DNA of 37,249 nucleotides from an uncultured Anaerolineae bacterium (GCA_937922795.1 CALAJK010000113.1:1-37249), one strand, 5' to 3'. Positions 1 through 8,342 are shown, counted from the stretch's first letter. Translations and numbers: made by a program. The notes: generated from the sequence alone by a model not told the origin.

Positions 1-1
1 C

Positions 2-937
2 CGCTTTGACTACTTGCTGATCGAGTCCACCGGCATCTCCGAGCCGCTGCCGGTCGCCATGACATTCTCATTCCCCACGCCTGGCGGCACAACTAGCCTG
101 ATGGACATCTCGCGACTAGATACGATGGTCACGGTGGTGGATGCTAGCAACTGGTTGGATGATTACCGCGAAGGTCTGCGGCTCAAGGCATTGGGCATGG
201 GCATAAGCGAGGACGACAATCGCACCCTGTCCGACCTGCTCATTGATCAAGTAGAGTTCGCCAATGTCATCATCATCAATAAGATCGATCTCGCCACTGC
301 CGAACAAGTTGAAGCATTGGAGGGAGTGCTGCGCAAGCTCAATCCTGACGCGCGGTTGATCCGCGCCCAAAACGGGCTGGTAGATATTCGTCAGGTCGTC
401 AACACTGGCTTGTTCGACATGGCCGCCGCCCAGCAGTCCGCCGGTTGGTTGAAAGAACTACAAGGCGAACACACGCCAGAAACCGAGGAATACGGCATCA
501 GCAGCTTCGTGTTCAAAGCGCGGCGTCCCTTTCATCCGGAGCGCTTGTTAGATTTTTTGAAAGACGAAGCTATGCGCACCGTGCTGCGCTCCAAAGGATT
601 CTTCTGGATCGCCACGCGCAACGACATGGCGATTAACTGGTCTTTGGCGGGGCACGTAGCCCGAGTTGCTCCTGCAGGAATATGGCTTGCTGCCACCCCA
701 GAGCATCTGCGCCCAACTGGATCACATGTCGATGAGTATATAGCCGAATACTGGCGGGAACCGTTCGGGGATCGACGGCAAGAATTAGTTTTCATCGGCA
801 TGGATATGCCCAAAGAGAAGATGTTGGCGCAGCTCCACGCGGCGCTGCTGACTGATGATGAACTTGCGCTTGGCGAGGCAGCTTGGCAGAACTTCTCCGA
901 CCATTTCCCTGTTTGGCACGTACCAGAGACACAATGA
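2..937 (+). CDS. COG0523/CobW-family GTPase, copy 1 (5' end outside window)
   Basis: This is the C-terminal three quarters of a CobW/COG0523 P-loop GTPase. The family comprises metallochaperones or metal-cofactor insertases, several linked to zinc or cobalt. The reading frame is open from the first bases, so the Walker A loop and CxCC metal motif lie upstream and cannot be inspected. Visible are the ESTG switch motif ([11 protein letters not shown], at the start), the NKID guanine-specificity motif near base 280, and a CobW C-terminal domain from about base 490 ([18 protein letters not shown]). The stop overlaps the start of the next gene by four bases (ATGA), so the two are translationally coupled. 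The protein is a close paralogue of the downstream gene along its whole visible length. The apparent ATG at base 14 is internal and is not the real start. The metal it serves cannot be told from sequence. Confidence 0.9.
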   Translation, partial: RFDYLLIESTGISEPLPVAMTFSFPTPGGTTSLMDISRLDTMVTVVDASNWLDDYREGLRLKALGMGISEDDNRTLSDLLIDQVEFANVIIINKIDLATAEQVEALEGVLRKLNPDARLIRAQNGLVDIRQVVNTGLFDMAAAQQSAGWLKELQGEHTPETEEYGISSFVFKARRPFHPERLLDFLKDEAMRTVLRSKGFFWIATRNDMAINWSLAGHVARVAPAGIWLAATPEHLRPTGSHVDEYIAEYWREPFGDRRQELVFIGMDMPKEKMLAQLHAALLTDDELALGEAAWQNFSDHFPVWHVPETQ

Positions 938-2145
938 ATACACCGAAACTCCCTGTCACCGTCATTTCTGGTTTTCTCGGCGCGGGCAAGACGACGCTGC
1001 TCAACCACATCCTGCACAACCGCCAGGGGATGAAGGTCGCCGTCATCGTCAACGACATGAGCGAGATCAACATCGACGCCCAGTTGGTGCGCGATGGCGG
1101 CGCGCAGCTCAGCCGCACCGAGGAAAAGCTGGTTGAGATGACCAACGGCTGCATCTGCTGCACGCTGCGCGAGGATCTGCTGCAGGAGGTGACTCGCTTG
1201 GCGCGTGAAGGCCGCTTTGACTACTTGCTGATCGAGTCCACCGGCATCTCCGAGCCACTGCCAATAGCGGAGACGTTCACCTTTCCCTTGGACGACGGTT
1301 TCAGTCTAGCCGATGTGGCTCGACTGGATACGATGGTCACAGTGGTAGATGCACGAAACATTCTGCGCGAGCTGGAAACGCTCGATACCCTGGCCGAGCG
1401 CGGCATGGGCATGACGCCCGACGACGCACGCACCGTCGCCAATCTGCTGGTTGATCAGATCGAATTTGCGAATGTGCTGGTGCTCAACAAAACTGACTTG
1501 GTTGAGCCAGACGACATCAACCGCATTGAAGCCCTGCTGCGCCGCATGAACCCGCACGCGAAGCTTATCCGCACGACATTTGGTTATGTTCCGTTGACCG
1601 AACTGCTCCACACCGAACGCTTCAACTTTGACCACGCCGCCACATTCGCCGAGTGGCTCTCAAACGAGGAGCACATACCGGAGACCGAGGAGTACGGCGT
1701 GAGCAGTTTCGTCTATCGTGCGCGCCGCCCGTTCCATCCACAGCGTCTGATGGCGATGTTGGAAAGCGATGCGTTTGATACCGTTATTCGCTCAAAAGGT
1801 TTAGTTTGGCTCGCCACCCGGCATGACATGGTGGGCGTCTGGTCACAGGCTGGCGAGGTGGTTTCGCTCGATTACGGTGGCAACTGGTGGGCTACAGTGC
1901 CTGAACGCGAATACCCAGGCGATCCCGCGCTGGTAGCTGAGATTAAACAGCAGTTCGAAGGCCCATATGGTGATCGCCGTCAAGAATTGGTCATCATCGG
2001 GATTGATCTTGATCGCATAGGTGTCACGGCGGCACTGGATCACTGCTTGCTCACAGACGAGGAGATGGCGCTCGGCTGGCGCAAATGGCGCAAATTCCCC
2101 GATCCGTTCGCCGAATGGGCGGACGGAGATGCACGTGCAAATTAG
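934..2145 (+). CDS. COG0523/CobW-family GTPase metallochaperone, copy 2
   Basis: This is a complete 403-residue COG0523 GTPase. It carries a Walker A loop GFLGAGKT at residues 13-20, the CxCC metal-binding motif (CICC) at 73-76, the ESTGISEP switch region near residue 100, NKTD near 186, and a CobW C-terminal domain in the last third. The family couples GTP hydrolysis to delivery of a metal ion, usually Zn2+ or Co2+, to a client protein in the cytoplasm. The ATG at 934 is chosen because it overlaps the stop of copy 1 (ATGA) and sits directly before the P-loop; the frame is open further upstream but inside copy 1. Tandem paralogues suggest two clients or two metals. Neither gene shows a visible Zur box within the window. 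The short GNAT gene overlaps its 3' end by 17 bases. Assignment to the family is firm; the metal is unknown. Confidence 0.93.
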   Translation: MNTPKLPVTVISGFLGAGKTTLLNHILHNRQGMKVAVIVNDMSEINIDAQLVRDGGAQLSRTEEKLVEMTNGCICCTLREDLLQEVTRLAREGRFDYLLIESTGISEPLPIAETFTFPLDDGFSLADVARLDTMVTVVDARNILRELETLDTLAERGMGMTPDDARTVANLLVDQIEFANVLVLNKTDLVEPDDINRIEALLRRMNPHAKLIRTTFGYVPLTELLHTERFNFDHAATFAEWLSNEEHIPETEEYGVSSFVYRARRPFHPQRLMAMLESDAFDTVIRSKGLVWLATRHDMVGVWSQAGEVVSLDYGGNWWATVPEREYPGDPALVAEIKQQFEGPYGDRRQELVIIGIDLDRIGVTAALDHCLLTDEEMALGWRKWRKFPDPFAEWADGDARAN

Positions 2146-2631
2146 ACGCGCATCTAACGACGACATCGGCGCTCTGCAAGCCTTCCAGCGCGAGGGTTGG
2201 CACGAAGACTACGCCGATTACATTCCAGATGGCTATGCTGACTACGCCATCCAGTTGTACGGCGCGGCGACCAGCCTGATGCAGCAGATAGCAGCCAGCG
2301 CGTACTCTTTCGCGGCACAGGCGGATGGCCAAGTGGTTGGCTGCATTACGGCTGACAGACTGACAAACGGTGAAGTGGAAATCTGGTGGATACACGTCGC
2401 ACGCAGCCACCGCCGGCACGGCATCGGGTGGCGGCTGATCGAGCACGTGATGAGGCTGCTGCCCGAAGATGTACCGACCGTTTATGTTATGTGACGATGT
2501 TCAAGAACTACACGCCAAGGGTGGTCTTCTATCAACGTCTCGGCTTTGTGCCCCACGCGGAGCGTGTGTACGAGGCGGCCAGTTTCAAACTCGACGATGT
2601 GCGCTTGCGTCTAGACATTCGCCGAGGATAA
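2129..2631 (+). pseudogene. GNAT-family N-acetyltransferase interrupted by a frameshift
   Basis: The frame from ATG 2129 encodes the N-terminal two thirds of a GNAT acetyltransferase. It includes the acetyl-CoA pyrophosphate-binding loop RRHGIGWRL (bases about 2410-2436) and runs to a TGA at 2492-2494. The C-terminal part of the fold continues in another frame (FYQRLGF, bases about 2527-2547) to TAA at 2629-2631. At the junction the pentamer TATGT occurs twice in tandem (2483-2487 and 2488-2492). Removing one copy restores one continuous frame reading VPTVYVTMFK, as expected for this fold. The lesion is therefore a 5-bp duplication, real or a sequencing or assembly error. The start overlaps the CobW copy 2 gene by 17 bases. 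The substrate of the intact enzyme cannot be predicted. Confidence 0.8.
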
Positions 2632-2668
2632 TTAGCGTCCAACTGTGAACGGATCGGACGCATGAAGC

Positions 2669-3325
2669 ATGGCTGTACCCGTTCTCGTAGCCTGGAGCGG
2701 CGGCAAAGACAGCGCGATGGCGCTGTGGCGGCTGCCACCCGAATACCAGCCGGTCGCCCTGCTGACCAACATCCAGCGATCACAGGATCGCGTCAGCATG
2801 CACAGCGTGCGCCGCGCGCTGATCGAACAGCAGGCAGCGGCGCTTGGATTACCGCTGCAGGTCGTTGAGCTGCCGGATACGCCAACGAACGCCGAATATG
2901 AGGCGCGGATCGAAGCAGCCATCGCGTCGTTTCGCGCGCGAGGCATCGTTCACATCGTGTATGGCGACTTGTTCCTGGCAGACATCCGCGCCTACCGCGA
3001 CGCGCATCTGGCGCGGATGGGAATGCAAGGCGTGTATCCGCTGTGGGGGCGGGACACCAGCGCTCTGATCCGCGCCTCCCTCGGCGCTGGTTTTCGCGCT
3101 GTGGTCGCCTGTGTGGACACAACCCGGCTGGACGCCGCCTTCGCGGGGCGCGATCTCGACGAGTCATTTCTGAACGATCTGCCGAGCGGCGTTGATCCAT
3201 GCGGCGAGAACGGCGAATTTCACACCTTCGTATATGCCGGGCCGCTGTTCAACCAACCGATACCGGTTACAATTGGGGACACGTTCTGGAAAGATGATCG
3301 TTTCTGCTGCTGTGATCTGAGGTGA
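2669..3325 (+). CDS. Dph6-like ATP pyrophosphatase (diphthine-ammonia ligase family)
   Basis: The 218-residue protein belongs to the COG2102/MJ0570 group of PP-loop ATPases. The PP-loop SGGKDS is at residues 10-15. The family's C-terminal signature, CGENGEFHTFV followed by AGPLF, is present near residue 180. In eukaryotes and archaea the family amidates diphthine on EF2. Bacteria do not make diphthamide, so the true substrate here is unknown. It lies six bases upstream of a cytoplasmic corrinoid-binding-like protein and probably shares a transcript with it, which hints at a cobamide-related amidation or adenylation role; that is inference. The start at 2669 lacks a strong ribosome-binding site but is the first in-frame ATG before the PP-loop. 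Length is normal for the single-domain bacterial form, which lacks the C-terminal RidA-like extension of eukaryotic Dph6. Confidence 0.88.
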   Translation: MAVPVLVAWSGGKDSAMALWRLPPEYQPVALLTNIQRSQDRVSMHSVRRALIEQQAAALGLPLQVVELPDTPTNAEYEARIEAAIASFRARGIVHIVYGDLFLADIRAYRDAHLARMGMQGVYPLWGRDTSALIRASLGAGFRAVVACVDTTRLDAAFAGRDLDESFLNDLPSGVDPCGENGEFHTFVYAGPLFNQPIPVTIGDTFWKDDRFCCCDLR

Positions 3326-3331
3326 AGCACC

Positions 3332-4240
3332 ATGCGAATTGCGTCTCTGCTGCCTAGCAGCACCGAGATTGTGTGTGCATTGGGCTTTGAGTCGGCGCTG
3401 GTCGCCCGCTCGCACGAGTGCGACTACCCCGCTGCGGTGCGCAGCCTGCCCGCTGTGACCGCGCCTAAGTTCAACCCCGACGGACGCAGCTACGAGATTG
3501 ACCAGCGCGTGAAGGCGATCCTGCAAGAGGCGACCTCGGTCTACCGCATTGATGCCGACCTGCTCAAAACGCTCGCGCCGGATGTGATCGTCACGCAGGC
3601 GCAGTGTGAGGTCTGCGCGGTCAGCCTAGCCGAAGTGGAGCGCGTGGCTTGTGAGTTTCTTGACGTGCCCGCGCGCATCATCTCATTGGAGCCGAACGCC
3701 CTAGCCGACGTATTCGCCGATTTCCAGCGCGTGGCCGACGCACTCGGCGCGCCAGAGCGCGGCCGGGCGTTGGTGACAGCGCTGCGAACGCGCATGGCCG
3801 CGATCGCTGAGCGCGCCGCCCCGCTGCCCAAACCAACCGTCGCCACGATCGAATGGATCGAGCCGCTGATGTCCGCCGGGAACTGGATGCCGGAGCTGGT
3901 CGAAATGGCGGGCGGGGACAACCTGTTCGGCGTGGCAGGCGCGCACTCTCCCTGGCTGACGTGGCCTGAGCTGATCGCTGCCGACCCTGACGTGATCGTG
4001 ATCTTGCCCTGCGGCTATGACATGTCCACCACCGAACGCGAACTGCCGGCTCTGACTGAACAGCCCGCGTGGGCGGCGCTGCGCGCTGTCCAAACTGGGC
4101 ACGTCTACATCGCCGATGGCAATCAGTATTTCAATCGGCCAGGACCGCGTTTAGCCGAGTCGCTGGAGATTCTGGCGGAAATTCTGCATCCGGAGCACTT
4201 CAACTACGGGCATGAAGGCGTCGGCTGGCGGCGGTTGTGA
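3332..4240 (+). CDS. BtuF-like corrinoid-binding protein without signal peptide
   Basis: This 302-residue protein has the fold of COG0614 periplasmic binding proteins for B12 and iron complexes. It opens with the family signature SLLPSSTEIVCALG at residues 5-18, and the second lobe carries LTWPELIAADPDVIVI. Unlike transport components it starts directly with the first beta strand. There is no signal peptide or lipobox, so it should be cytoplasmic. Such soluble homologues are usually annotated as cobalamin-binding proteins of unknown role. The start has a good ribosome-binding site (GAGGTGA, seven bases before ATG). It follows the Dph6-like gene closely. A complete exported BtuF is encoded separately at 14869-16095, so this copy is not needed for the importer. 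It converges on the histidine kinase gene with 22 bases between the stops. Confidence 0.85.
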   Translation: MRIASLLPSSTEIVCALGFESALVARSHECDYPAAVRSLPAVTAPKFNPDGRSYEIDQRVKAILQEATSVYRIDADLLKTLAPDVIVTQAQCEVCAVSLAEVERVACEFLDVPARIISLEPNALADVFADFQRVADALGAPERGRALVTALRTRMAAIAERAAPLPKPTVATIEWIEPLMSAGNWMPELVEMAGGDNLFGVAGAHSPWLTWPELIAADPDVIVILPCGYDMSTTERELPALTEQPAWAALRAVQTGHVYIADGNQYFNRPGPRLAESLEILAEILHPEHFNYGHEGVGWRRL

Positions 4241-4262
4241 GCGGCGCGCGTTCGGGTTGGCC

Positions 4263-5186
4263 TCATGCCACGCACAGTGCAGCGCTCCTCAACGGCACAG
4301 TCACGATCAGTTGCGTGCCGCCGGATGGCCGACTCTCCACCGTCATCGTGCCGCCCAATCCCTGAATGCGCTCCCGAATGCCGATCAAGCCGTAATGCCC
4401 GCGCAGAGCGAACTCCTGGAGCTGAGCCGGCAGGGCAAAGCCCTTGCCATCATCGCGCACTTTCAGCTCGACTGACTGCGGCGCGTAGTGCAGGGTGACG
4501 CTGATCTGCGCGGCATCGGCATGACGCAGCGCATTGTGGATCGCCTCTTGCGCGGCGCGGAAAATCGCCAGTTCTTGGGCGGCATCTAGGGGATGAACCT
4601 TCCCTTCAACGGTGAAGCTCACTTGCGGGTGATCCTCGCACAGCACCTCCACGGCAGCGACCAGCCCCAGCTCATCCAGCACGGTGGGGCGTAGGTTGGC
4701 GATCATTTGCCGCAAGTTATCGATGGTTTGGATCAACTGTAAACGCGCATCTTCCAGATGGTTGTCTATCAGGCTGGCATGTCCTCGCACGGCTCGTTCG
4801 ATATTATGCGCGACGAACACCAGAGATTGAATGGTGTCATCGTGAATCTCGCGGGCAATGCGTTTGCGCTCATTTTCGAGGGTTTCCGTCAGCGCATTGC
4901 GATAGGCCGCCTCGCGCTCCTGCGCCACCGCAATCTGCCCGACCATATGCTGGAGCGCCCGCCGCAAGCTGTCAATCTCACGGATGCCGCCCGAAGTGTC
5001 GAATGCGGGTAGACCGCCTGCCATCATGCCCTCAGCCTGCTGGGCCAGCCGCCGCAGCGGGATGAGCACGCGCGCGATCATCCACAGCATGCCGCAGGCA
5101 AATCCAGCCAGGGCGATCAGAAAACACCAGTGCAGGATGCCGTCGAAGTGCAAGAGGTGACTCAGATGATAGACGAACTCGCTCAC
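4263..5186 (-). CDS. NarL/LiaS-type sensor histidine kinase
   Basis: This 307-residue membrane histidine kinase has one predicted membrane helix at about residues 18-42. A HAMP-like linker (about 42-95) follows, then a HisKA_3 dimerisation domain with phospho-acceptor His115 in REIHDD. The HATPase domain has its N box at NALRHA (Asn218), the DDGKGF G1 box at 245-250, and a GLIGIRERIQGLGG segment near the end. It phosphorylates the response regulator encoded just upstream; the regulator stop and the kinase start overlap by four bases (ATGA), so the pair is coupled. The N-terminal region before the helix is only about 17 residues, so no external sensor domain is present. The signal may be membrane-borne or relayed by a partner. 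Position next to the copper/heme operon suggests that operon as its target. Confidence 0.92.
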   Translation of the reverse strand: MSEFVYHLSHLLHFDGILHWCFLIALAGFACGMLWMIARVLIPLRRLAQQAEGMMAGGLPAFDTSGGIREIDSLRRALQHMVGQIAVAQEREAAYRNALTETLENERKRIAREIHDDTIQSLVFVAHNIERAVRGHASLIDNHLEDARLQLIQTIDNLRQMIANLRPTVLDELGLVAAVEVLCEDHPQVSFTVEGKVHPLDAAQELAIFRAAQEAIHNALRHADAAQISVTLHYAPQSVELKVRDDGKGFALPAQLQEFALRGHYGLIGIRERIQGLGGTMTVESRPSGGTQLIVTVPLRSAALCVA

Positions 5187-5794
5187 ATTTCCGCTCCGTC
5201 AATTGGTTGTATCAGATTGAGCGTCAAGCCGCGCAGAACCGCCTCGGTACGGTTAGTCACGCCGAGCTTCTGGTAAATAGTCTGTAGATGGACCTGCACA
5301 GTGCGATCCGAAATGCCTAAATGTGAACCGATCTGCTTGTTGGTCCAGCCCCGCCCTGCGCATGCCAGCACCTCCAGTTCGCGTTCGGTCAAGTGATGCC
5401 CAGACTCGTATGTTGGCCGGGGATCTGATGCGCTCACCGTCATCACCCGATGGATGATGTTCAGCAGCTCAGAGAACTCGGCGGTTTTAAGGACGAAGGC
5501 ATGCGCGCCCGCCTCATTGAGGGCGCGCTGGTAGGCTTTTTCGTTGTAGGCCGTCAGCGCGATGACGCGCGCTTCAGGCTGCTGCAGGCGGATGCGACGC
5601 GTGGCCTCAACGCCGTTCATGACGGGAAGATGTAAATCCATCAGCACGATATCTGGATGAAGTTCATGCGCTAGTCGAACCGCTTCAGCCCCGTCGCTGG
5701 CCTCGCCGACGACTTCCAACCCGGCGCTCTCCAGAAAGGCGCGGAGGCTCTGCCTGACCAAAACATGATCCTCGGCTAGCAGCAAACGTATCAT
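5183..5794 (-). CDS. NarL/FixJ-type response regulator
   Basis: This 203-residue regulator has a receiver domain (about residues 1-118) with phospho-acceptor Asp53 in VLMDLHLP. A LuxR/NarL helix-turn-helix occupies about 136-195, with LTERELEVLA leading into the recognition helix region ISDRTVQVHLQTIYQKLGV. It is the first gene of the kinase-regulator pair and diverges from the MbnP-like gene. The spacer between them contains an inverted repeat with NarL-like 7-2-7 geometry, listed separately. A likely -10 (TAAAAT, 5830-5825) gives a short leader; its -35 is poor, as expected for an activated promoter. Autoregulation plus activation of the divergent operon is the inferred role. Confidence 0.92.
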   Translation of the reverse strand: MIRLLLAEDHVLVRQSLRAFLESAGLEVVGEASDGAEAVRLAHELHPDIVLMDLHLPVMNGVEATRRIRLQQPEARVIALTAYNEKAYQRALNEAGAHAFVLKTAEFSELLNIIHRVMTVSASDPRPTYESGHHLTERELEVLACAGRGWTNKQIGSHLGISDRTVQVHLQTIYQKLGVTNRTEAVLRGLTLNLIQPIDGAEM

Positions 5795-5824
5795 CTTCTA
5801 ATTCCACTCATCGGCATCTTCTAA

Positions 5825-5830
5825 ATTTTA
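5825..5830 (-). promoter_or_regulatory. Predicted -10 of the response-regulator promoter
   Basis: TAAAAT on the minus strand matches the sigma70 -10 in five of six positions and predicts a transcript start near 5818. The hexamer 17 bases further upstream (ATCTAT) is a poor -35, and the inverted repeat at 5853-5868 abuts it. Confidence 0.4.
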
Positions 5831-5852
5831 GCACTTTATCTTGCCACATAGA

Positions 5853-5868
5853 TACGCCGTTTGGCGTA
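5853..5868. promoter_or_regulatory. Inverted repeat with NarL-like 7-2-7 geometry, candidate response-regulator operator
   Basis: The sequence TACGCCG-TT-TGGCGTA is two inverted heptamers separated by two bases, with TAC outermost. That is the arrangement bound by NarL-type regulators (TACYYMT heptamers). Including flanking bases the symmetric core is ATACGCC/GGCGTAT at 5852-5869. Its centre at 5860.5 is about 42-44 bases upstream of the starts predicted from both divergent -10 elements, the usual place for an activator that replaces a weak -35. The inner heptamer bases differ from the enteric consensus. Confidence 0.5.
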
Positions 5869-5891
5869 TACCCAAAACATTGCGCAAGTAG

Positions 5892-5897
5892 TATAGT
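5892..5897 (+). promoter_or_regulatory. Predicted -10 of the copper/heme operon promoter
   Basis: TATAGT matches TATAAT in five of six positions and predicts a transcript start near 5904. No recognisable -35 lies 16-18 bases upstream; the inverted repeat occupies that side instead. Confidence 0.4.
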
Positions 5898-5909
5898 GAT
5901 AAAAATCAC
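5896..5909. promoter_or_regulatory. CRP/FNR-like dyad overlapping the predicted transcript start
   Basis: GTGAT-aaaa-ATCAC is a perfect 5-4-5 dyad with the half-site spacing of FNR/DNR-type boxes (TTGAT-N4-ATCAA). It overlaps the -10 and the predicted start of the MbnP-like gene, a position where a bound protein would repress. No matching regulator gene is in the window, so this is a motif-level call only. Confidence 0.3.
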
Positions 5910-5957
5910 AATTTTTACCCACGATTGTCATGATCTGGTTCAATCAGGAGGTCAGCT

Positions 5958-6875
5958 ATGAAGGCGAAGAATGGGTGGTTGTCTGTTGTGCTGTGCCTAT
6001 TGCTCATGCTAAGCGCTGTCAGTTTAGCGGCGGCGCAGGATCAAGGCAATGATGGCCATGGCGGCATGATGAGCGACGCCATGCCAACAATCGGCCCCAA
6101 CGTCACGATCCGCTTCGCGGCGATGGTCGGAACGCGGCCGGCTGCTTGCGGCATCATCTACGAAGGGCTGGGCACTCAGGGATCTCCCATCAGTCTGAAC
6201 GACTACCGCTTCTACGTCTCCAACGTGCGCTTGATCAACGCGGCTGGCGAAGAAGTTCCCATTGAGCTGACTCAGGATGGTCAGTGGCAGTACAACAATA
6301 CCGCGCTGTTGGATTTTGAGGATGGCACTGAGCTGTGCAGCGAGACCGGCACGGCTGAGATGAACAACAAGATCACCGGCACTGTCCCCGCAGGTGAGTA
6401 CACGGGCATTGTTTTCGACGTGGGGGTCCCGTTTGAACTGAATCACCTCGACACAGCCACCGCTCCCGCGCCGTTGAACCTGCCCGCCATGTGGTGGAAC
6501 TGGCGCACCGGTTATAAGTTTGTGCGTATCGACATGCAAACTCCGCGCAGCCAAACGCCGCAGTGGTTCATTCATCTGGGCAGCACAGGCTGCGACGCGC
6601 CGGATAACAATACGCCCCCCCAAGCTCCATGCGCCAACCCTAACCTGCCGAGTGTGCGCTTTGACGGATTCGATCCGCTGCGCAACTTCATCGTTGCCGA
6701 CTTAGAAGCGCTGCTCGCAGGCGTCAACCTGGACGAGAGCACGCCGATGCCGCCCGGCTGTATGTCTGGCGTAGATGACCCTGACTGCGTCGGGCTTTTC
6801 CCCGGCTTCGGCCTTGATCTGACGACTGGACAGCTCAGCGAGGCTAATCCACAGACCTTCTTCCGCTTTGAGTAA
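5958..6875 (+). CDS. MbnP-like exported copper-binding protein
   Basis: The 305-residue protein has a classical signal peptide (about residues 1-26, cleavage after AAA), so it is exported. The mature region shows MbnP-family hallmarks: a Trp-rich segment MWWNWRTGYKF (residues 178-188, Trp179, 180 and 182) and FIHLGSTGC at 204-212 with His206 and Cys212. In methanotroph MbnP, a partner diheme enzyme MbnH oxidises a tryptophan to kynurenine near a copper site. Which Trp would be the target here is not known. A His- and Met-containing stretch follows the signal peptide (HGGMMSDAM), and six cysteines fall in the mature part. The ribosome-binding site (AGGAGG) is strong. A cytochrome and an MbnH-like fusion follow in the same orientation, which supports a copper/redox role. 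No methanobactin precursor was seen. Confidence 0.85.
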   Translation: MKAKNGWLSVVLCLLLMLSAVSLAAAQDQGNDGHGGMMSDAMPTIGPNVTIRFAAMVGTRPAACGIIYEGLGTQGSPISLNDYRFYVSNVRLINAAGEEVPIELTQDGQWQYNNTALLDFEDGTELCSETGTAEMNNKITGTVPAGEYTGIVFDVGVPFELNHLDTATAPAPLNLPAMWWNWRTGYKFVRIDMQTPRSQTPQWFIHLGSTGCDAPDNNTPPQAPCANPNLPSVRFDGFDPLRNFIVADLEALLAGVNLDESTPMPPGCMSGVDDPDCVGLFPGFGLDLTTGQLSEANPQTFFRFE

Positions 6876-6901
6876 CCTTCACTTCGTCTAACGTCTACAT
6901 C

Positions 6902-6954
6902 CGTTTCAAGATACTCTTCGCGGCGTCATCGCACCGCTGGAGTATCTTGAAACG
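6902..6954 (+). terminator. 15-bp perfect hairpin after the MbnP-like gene
   Basis: Bases 6902-6916 and 6940-6954 are perfect 15-bp reverse complements, with a 23-base loop that contains a further four-pair GCGG/CCGC stem. There is no T-run on either side, so it is not a canonical intrinsic terminator. It may be a partial attenuator or mRNA-stabilising structure that raises MbnP-like protein over the downstream cytochromes, or a protein-binding dyad. The rest of the 165-base gap holds only the ribosome-binding site of the next gene. Confidence 0.55.
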
Positions 6955-7040
6955 CACAATTCGCACTGCAGCACCGCAATGACACGGCACTAACGACACA
7001 TTCGTCACGTTCGCCCGCCAGGCCGAATCAGGCAGGGACT

Positions 7041-8342
7041 ATGAGCAGCAAGACCATCACCATCTCAGTCAACCGTATCAAATTTCAGCAGACGCTTGTC
7101 GTTCTTCCAACCCTCTTGATCATCATGTCGCTGCTGACTTTGGCAGCAGCGCACACGCTCAATGTCAACCTGTCGGAGCAGAAGGCTTCCGACGCTCCTG
7201 CTTCGGCATCAAGCGACGCGGCTGATCGGATCGGGGATACGACCGCCAGGCGCTCTGTGACCGAATCATTTTATCCGGCCAGCGGAGCCGACCTTGACAT
7301 CAGCCAGTTCGCGCTGTCTCTGCCGCCCGCGCCTCTCGATGCGCTGCCGTACGATGTGCGCAGCCCGCTTTCGAACGGGATGAGCGTCCCTGTGAAACGG
7401 CGCTGGCTTTGGATACCGCCGGGCAAGTCGATCGTCGTTTCAGAAGACGGCACACACGTCGACATCCCTGAAGGGGCGATGTGGTGGAAGGAATTTTACG
7501 TTGAGACTGACCGGGGCACATTCTTGATCGAACGGCGTATCATCGCGCGCATGCCCGTGTCCAGTGCCTATCCGAATGGCTGGGCCTTCTACACGTCGCA
7601 TCATCTGCCGGAAAACTGGCGAGAACGCAGCCTGCCGATCACGCTTCCCACCACCGGCCAGGAGACCAAGCAGTTCAGGTTCCAACCCACCGATTGGCTG
7701 CCGACTCAATCGGAAACGACATCGATCGAGGTGCGTTTCGAAGACGTGCGCGGCCAGCAATACCCCTACCTCTTCCCCGGCCAGGCGCAGTGCACGGCTT
7801 GTCACAACGGCGCAGCGGGGGCCTATCCGAACGCTCCCGAAGACCCGATCTTCGTCTTCGGACTTCATCCCAACAATCTAACGCCGGAGTCGCTCGCAGC
7901 TCTGGTCAGACGAGGTTGGATCACTAACAGCGAACGACTGCTGACGGAAGACTACCCAGGGACGACCCGCTCATGGACCGGCGGCACTGCTTCGGTCGAT
8001 GATTTGACCGAGCAGGTTGTCGCGCTCATGCGCAATAACTGCGCTTCGTGTCATAATGCTTCGCCATATGCCTTGGCCAGCTTCACGGCGCTGATCATGG
8101 ATCCGAACTACAACTACAGCACTGATGAGATGGTAGAGCTGCTGCGCGTCAGCGGTCGAATGATGCCCAACGCCCATCCTCTGGTGACACCTGGCAACCT
8201 GGAACAGAGTGAGATCTGGCTGCGCCTCAACGGTCTGGACGGGCGGCGGCGAATGCCGCCGAGCGAAGGCGGCCTGCCTGACCTCGACCCGCGGCTGATC
8301 GATCTACTCAAGGCTTGGATCACGACAGTAGACGGGAGCTAA
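7041..8342 (+). CDS. Secreted diheme cytochrome c (SO2930-like)
   Basis: The 433-residue protein has an N-terminal hydrophobic segment (about residues 17-37) that should act as a signal sequence or anchor. Two c-type heme motifs follow: CTACH at 251-255 and CASCH at 334-338. The region before the first heme (about 80-245) is a beta-rich domain ending at LFPGQAQ. A C-terminal segment after the second heme carries MPPSEGG, which could supply an axial Met. The arrangement resembles the SO2930-type diheme cytochrome family; that name is from memory of motif layout and is not certain. It probably passes electrons to or from the downstream diheme fusion protein. Its stop overlaps the ATG of that gene (TAATG), so the two are coupled. 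Confidence 0.82.
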   Translation: MSSKTITISVNRIKFQQTLVVLPTLLIIMSLLTLAAAHTLNVNLSEQKASDAPASASSDAADRIGDTTARRSVTESFYPASGADLDISQFALSLPPAPLDALPYDVRSPLSNGMSVPVKRRWLWIPPGKSIVVSEDGTHVDIPEGAMWWKEFYVETDRGTFLIERRIIARMPVSSAYPNGWAFYTSHHLPENWRERSLPITLPTTGQETKQFRFQPTDWLPTQSETTSIEVRFEDVRGQQYPYLFPGQAQCTACHNGAAGAYPNAPEDPIFVFGLHPNNLTPESLAALVRRGWITNSERLLTEDYPGTTRSWTGGTASVDDLTEQVVALMRNNCASCHNASPYALASFTALIMDPNYNYSTDEMVELLRVSGRMMPNAHPLVTPGNLEQSEIWLRLNGLDGRRRMPPSEGGLPDLDPRLIDLLKAWITTVDGS

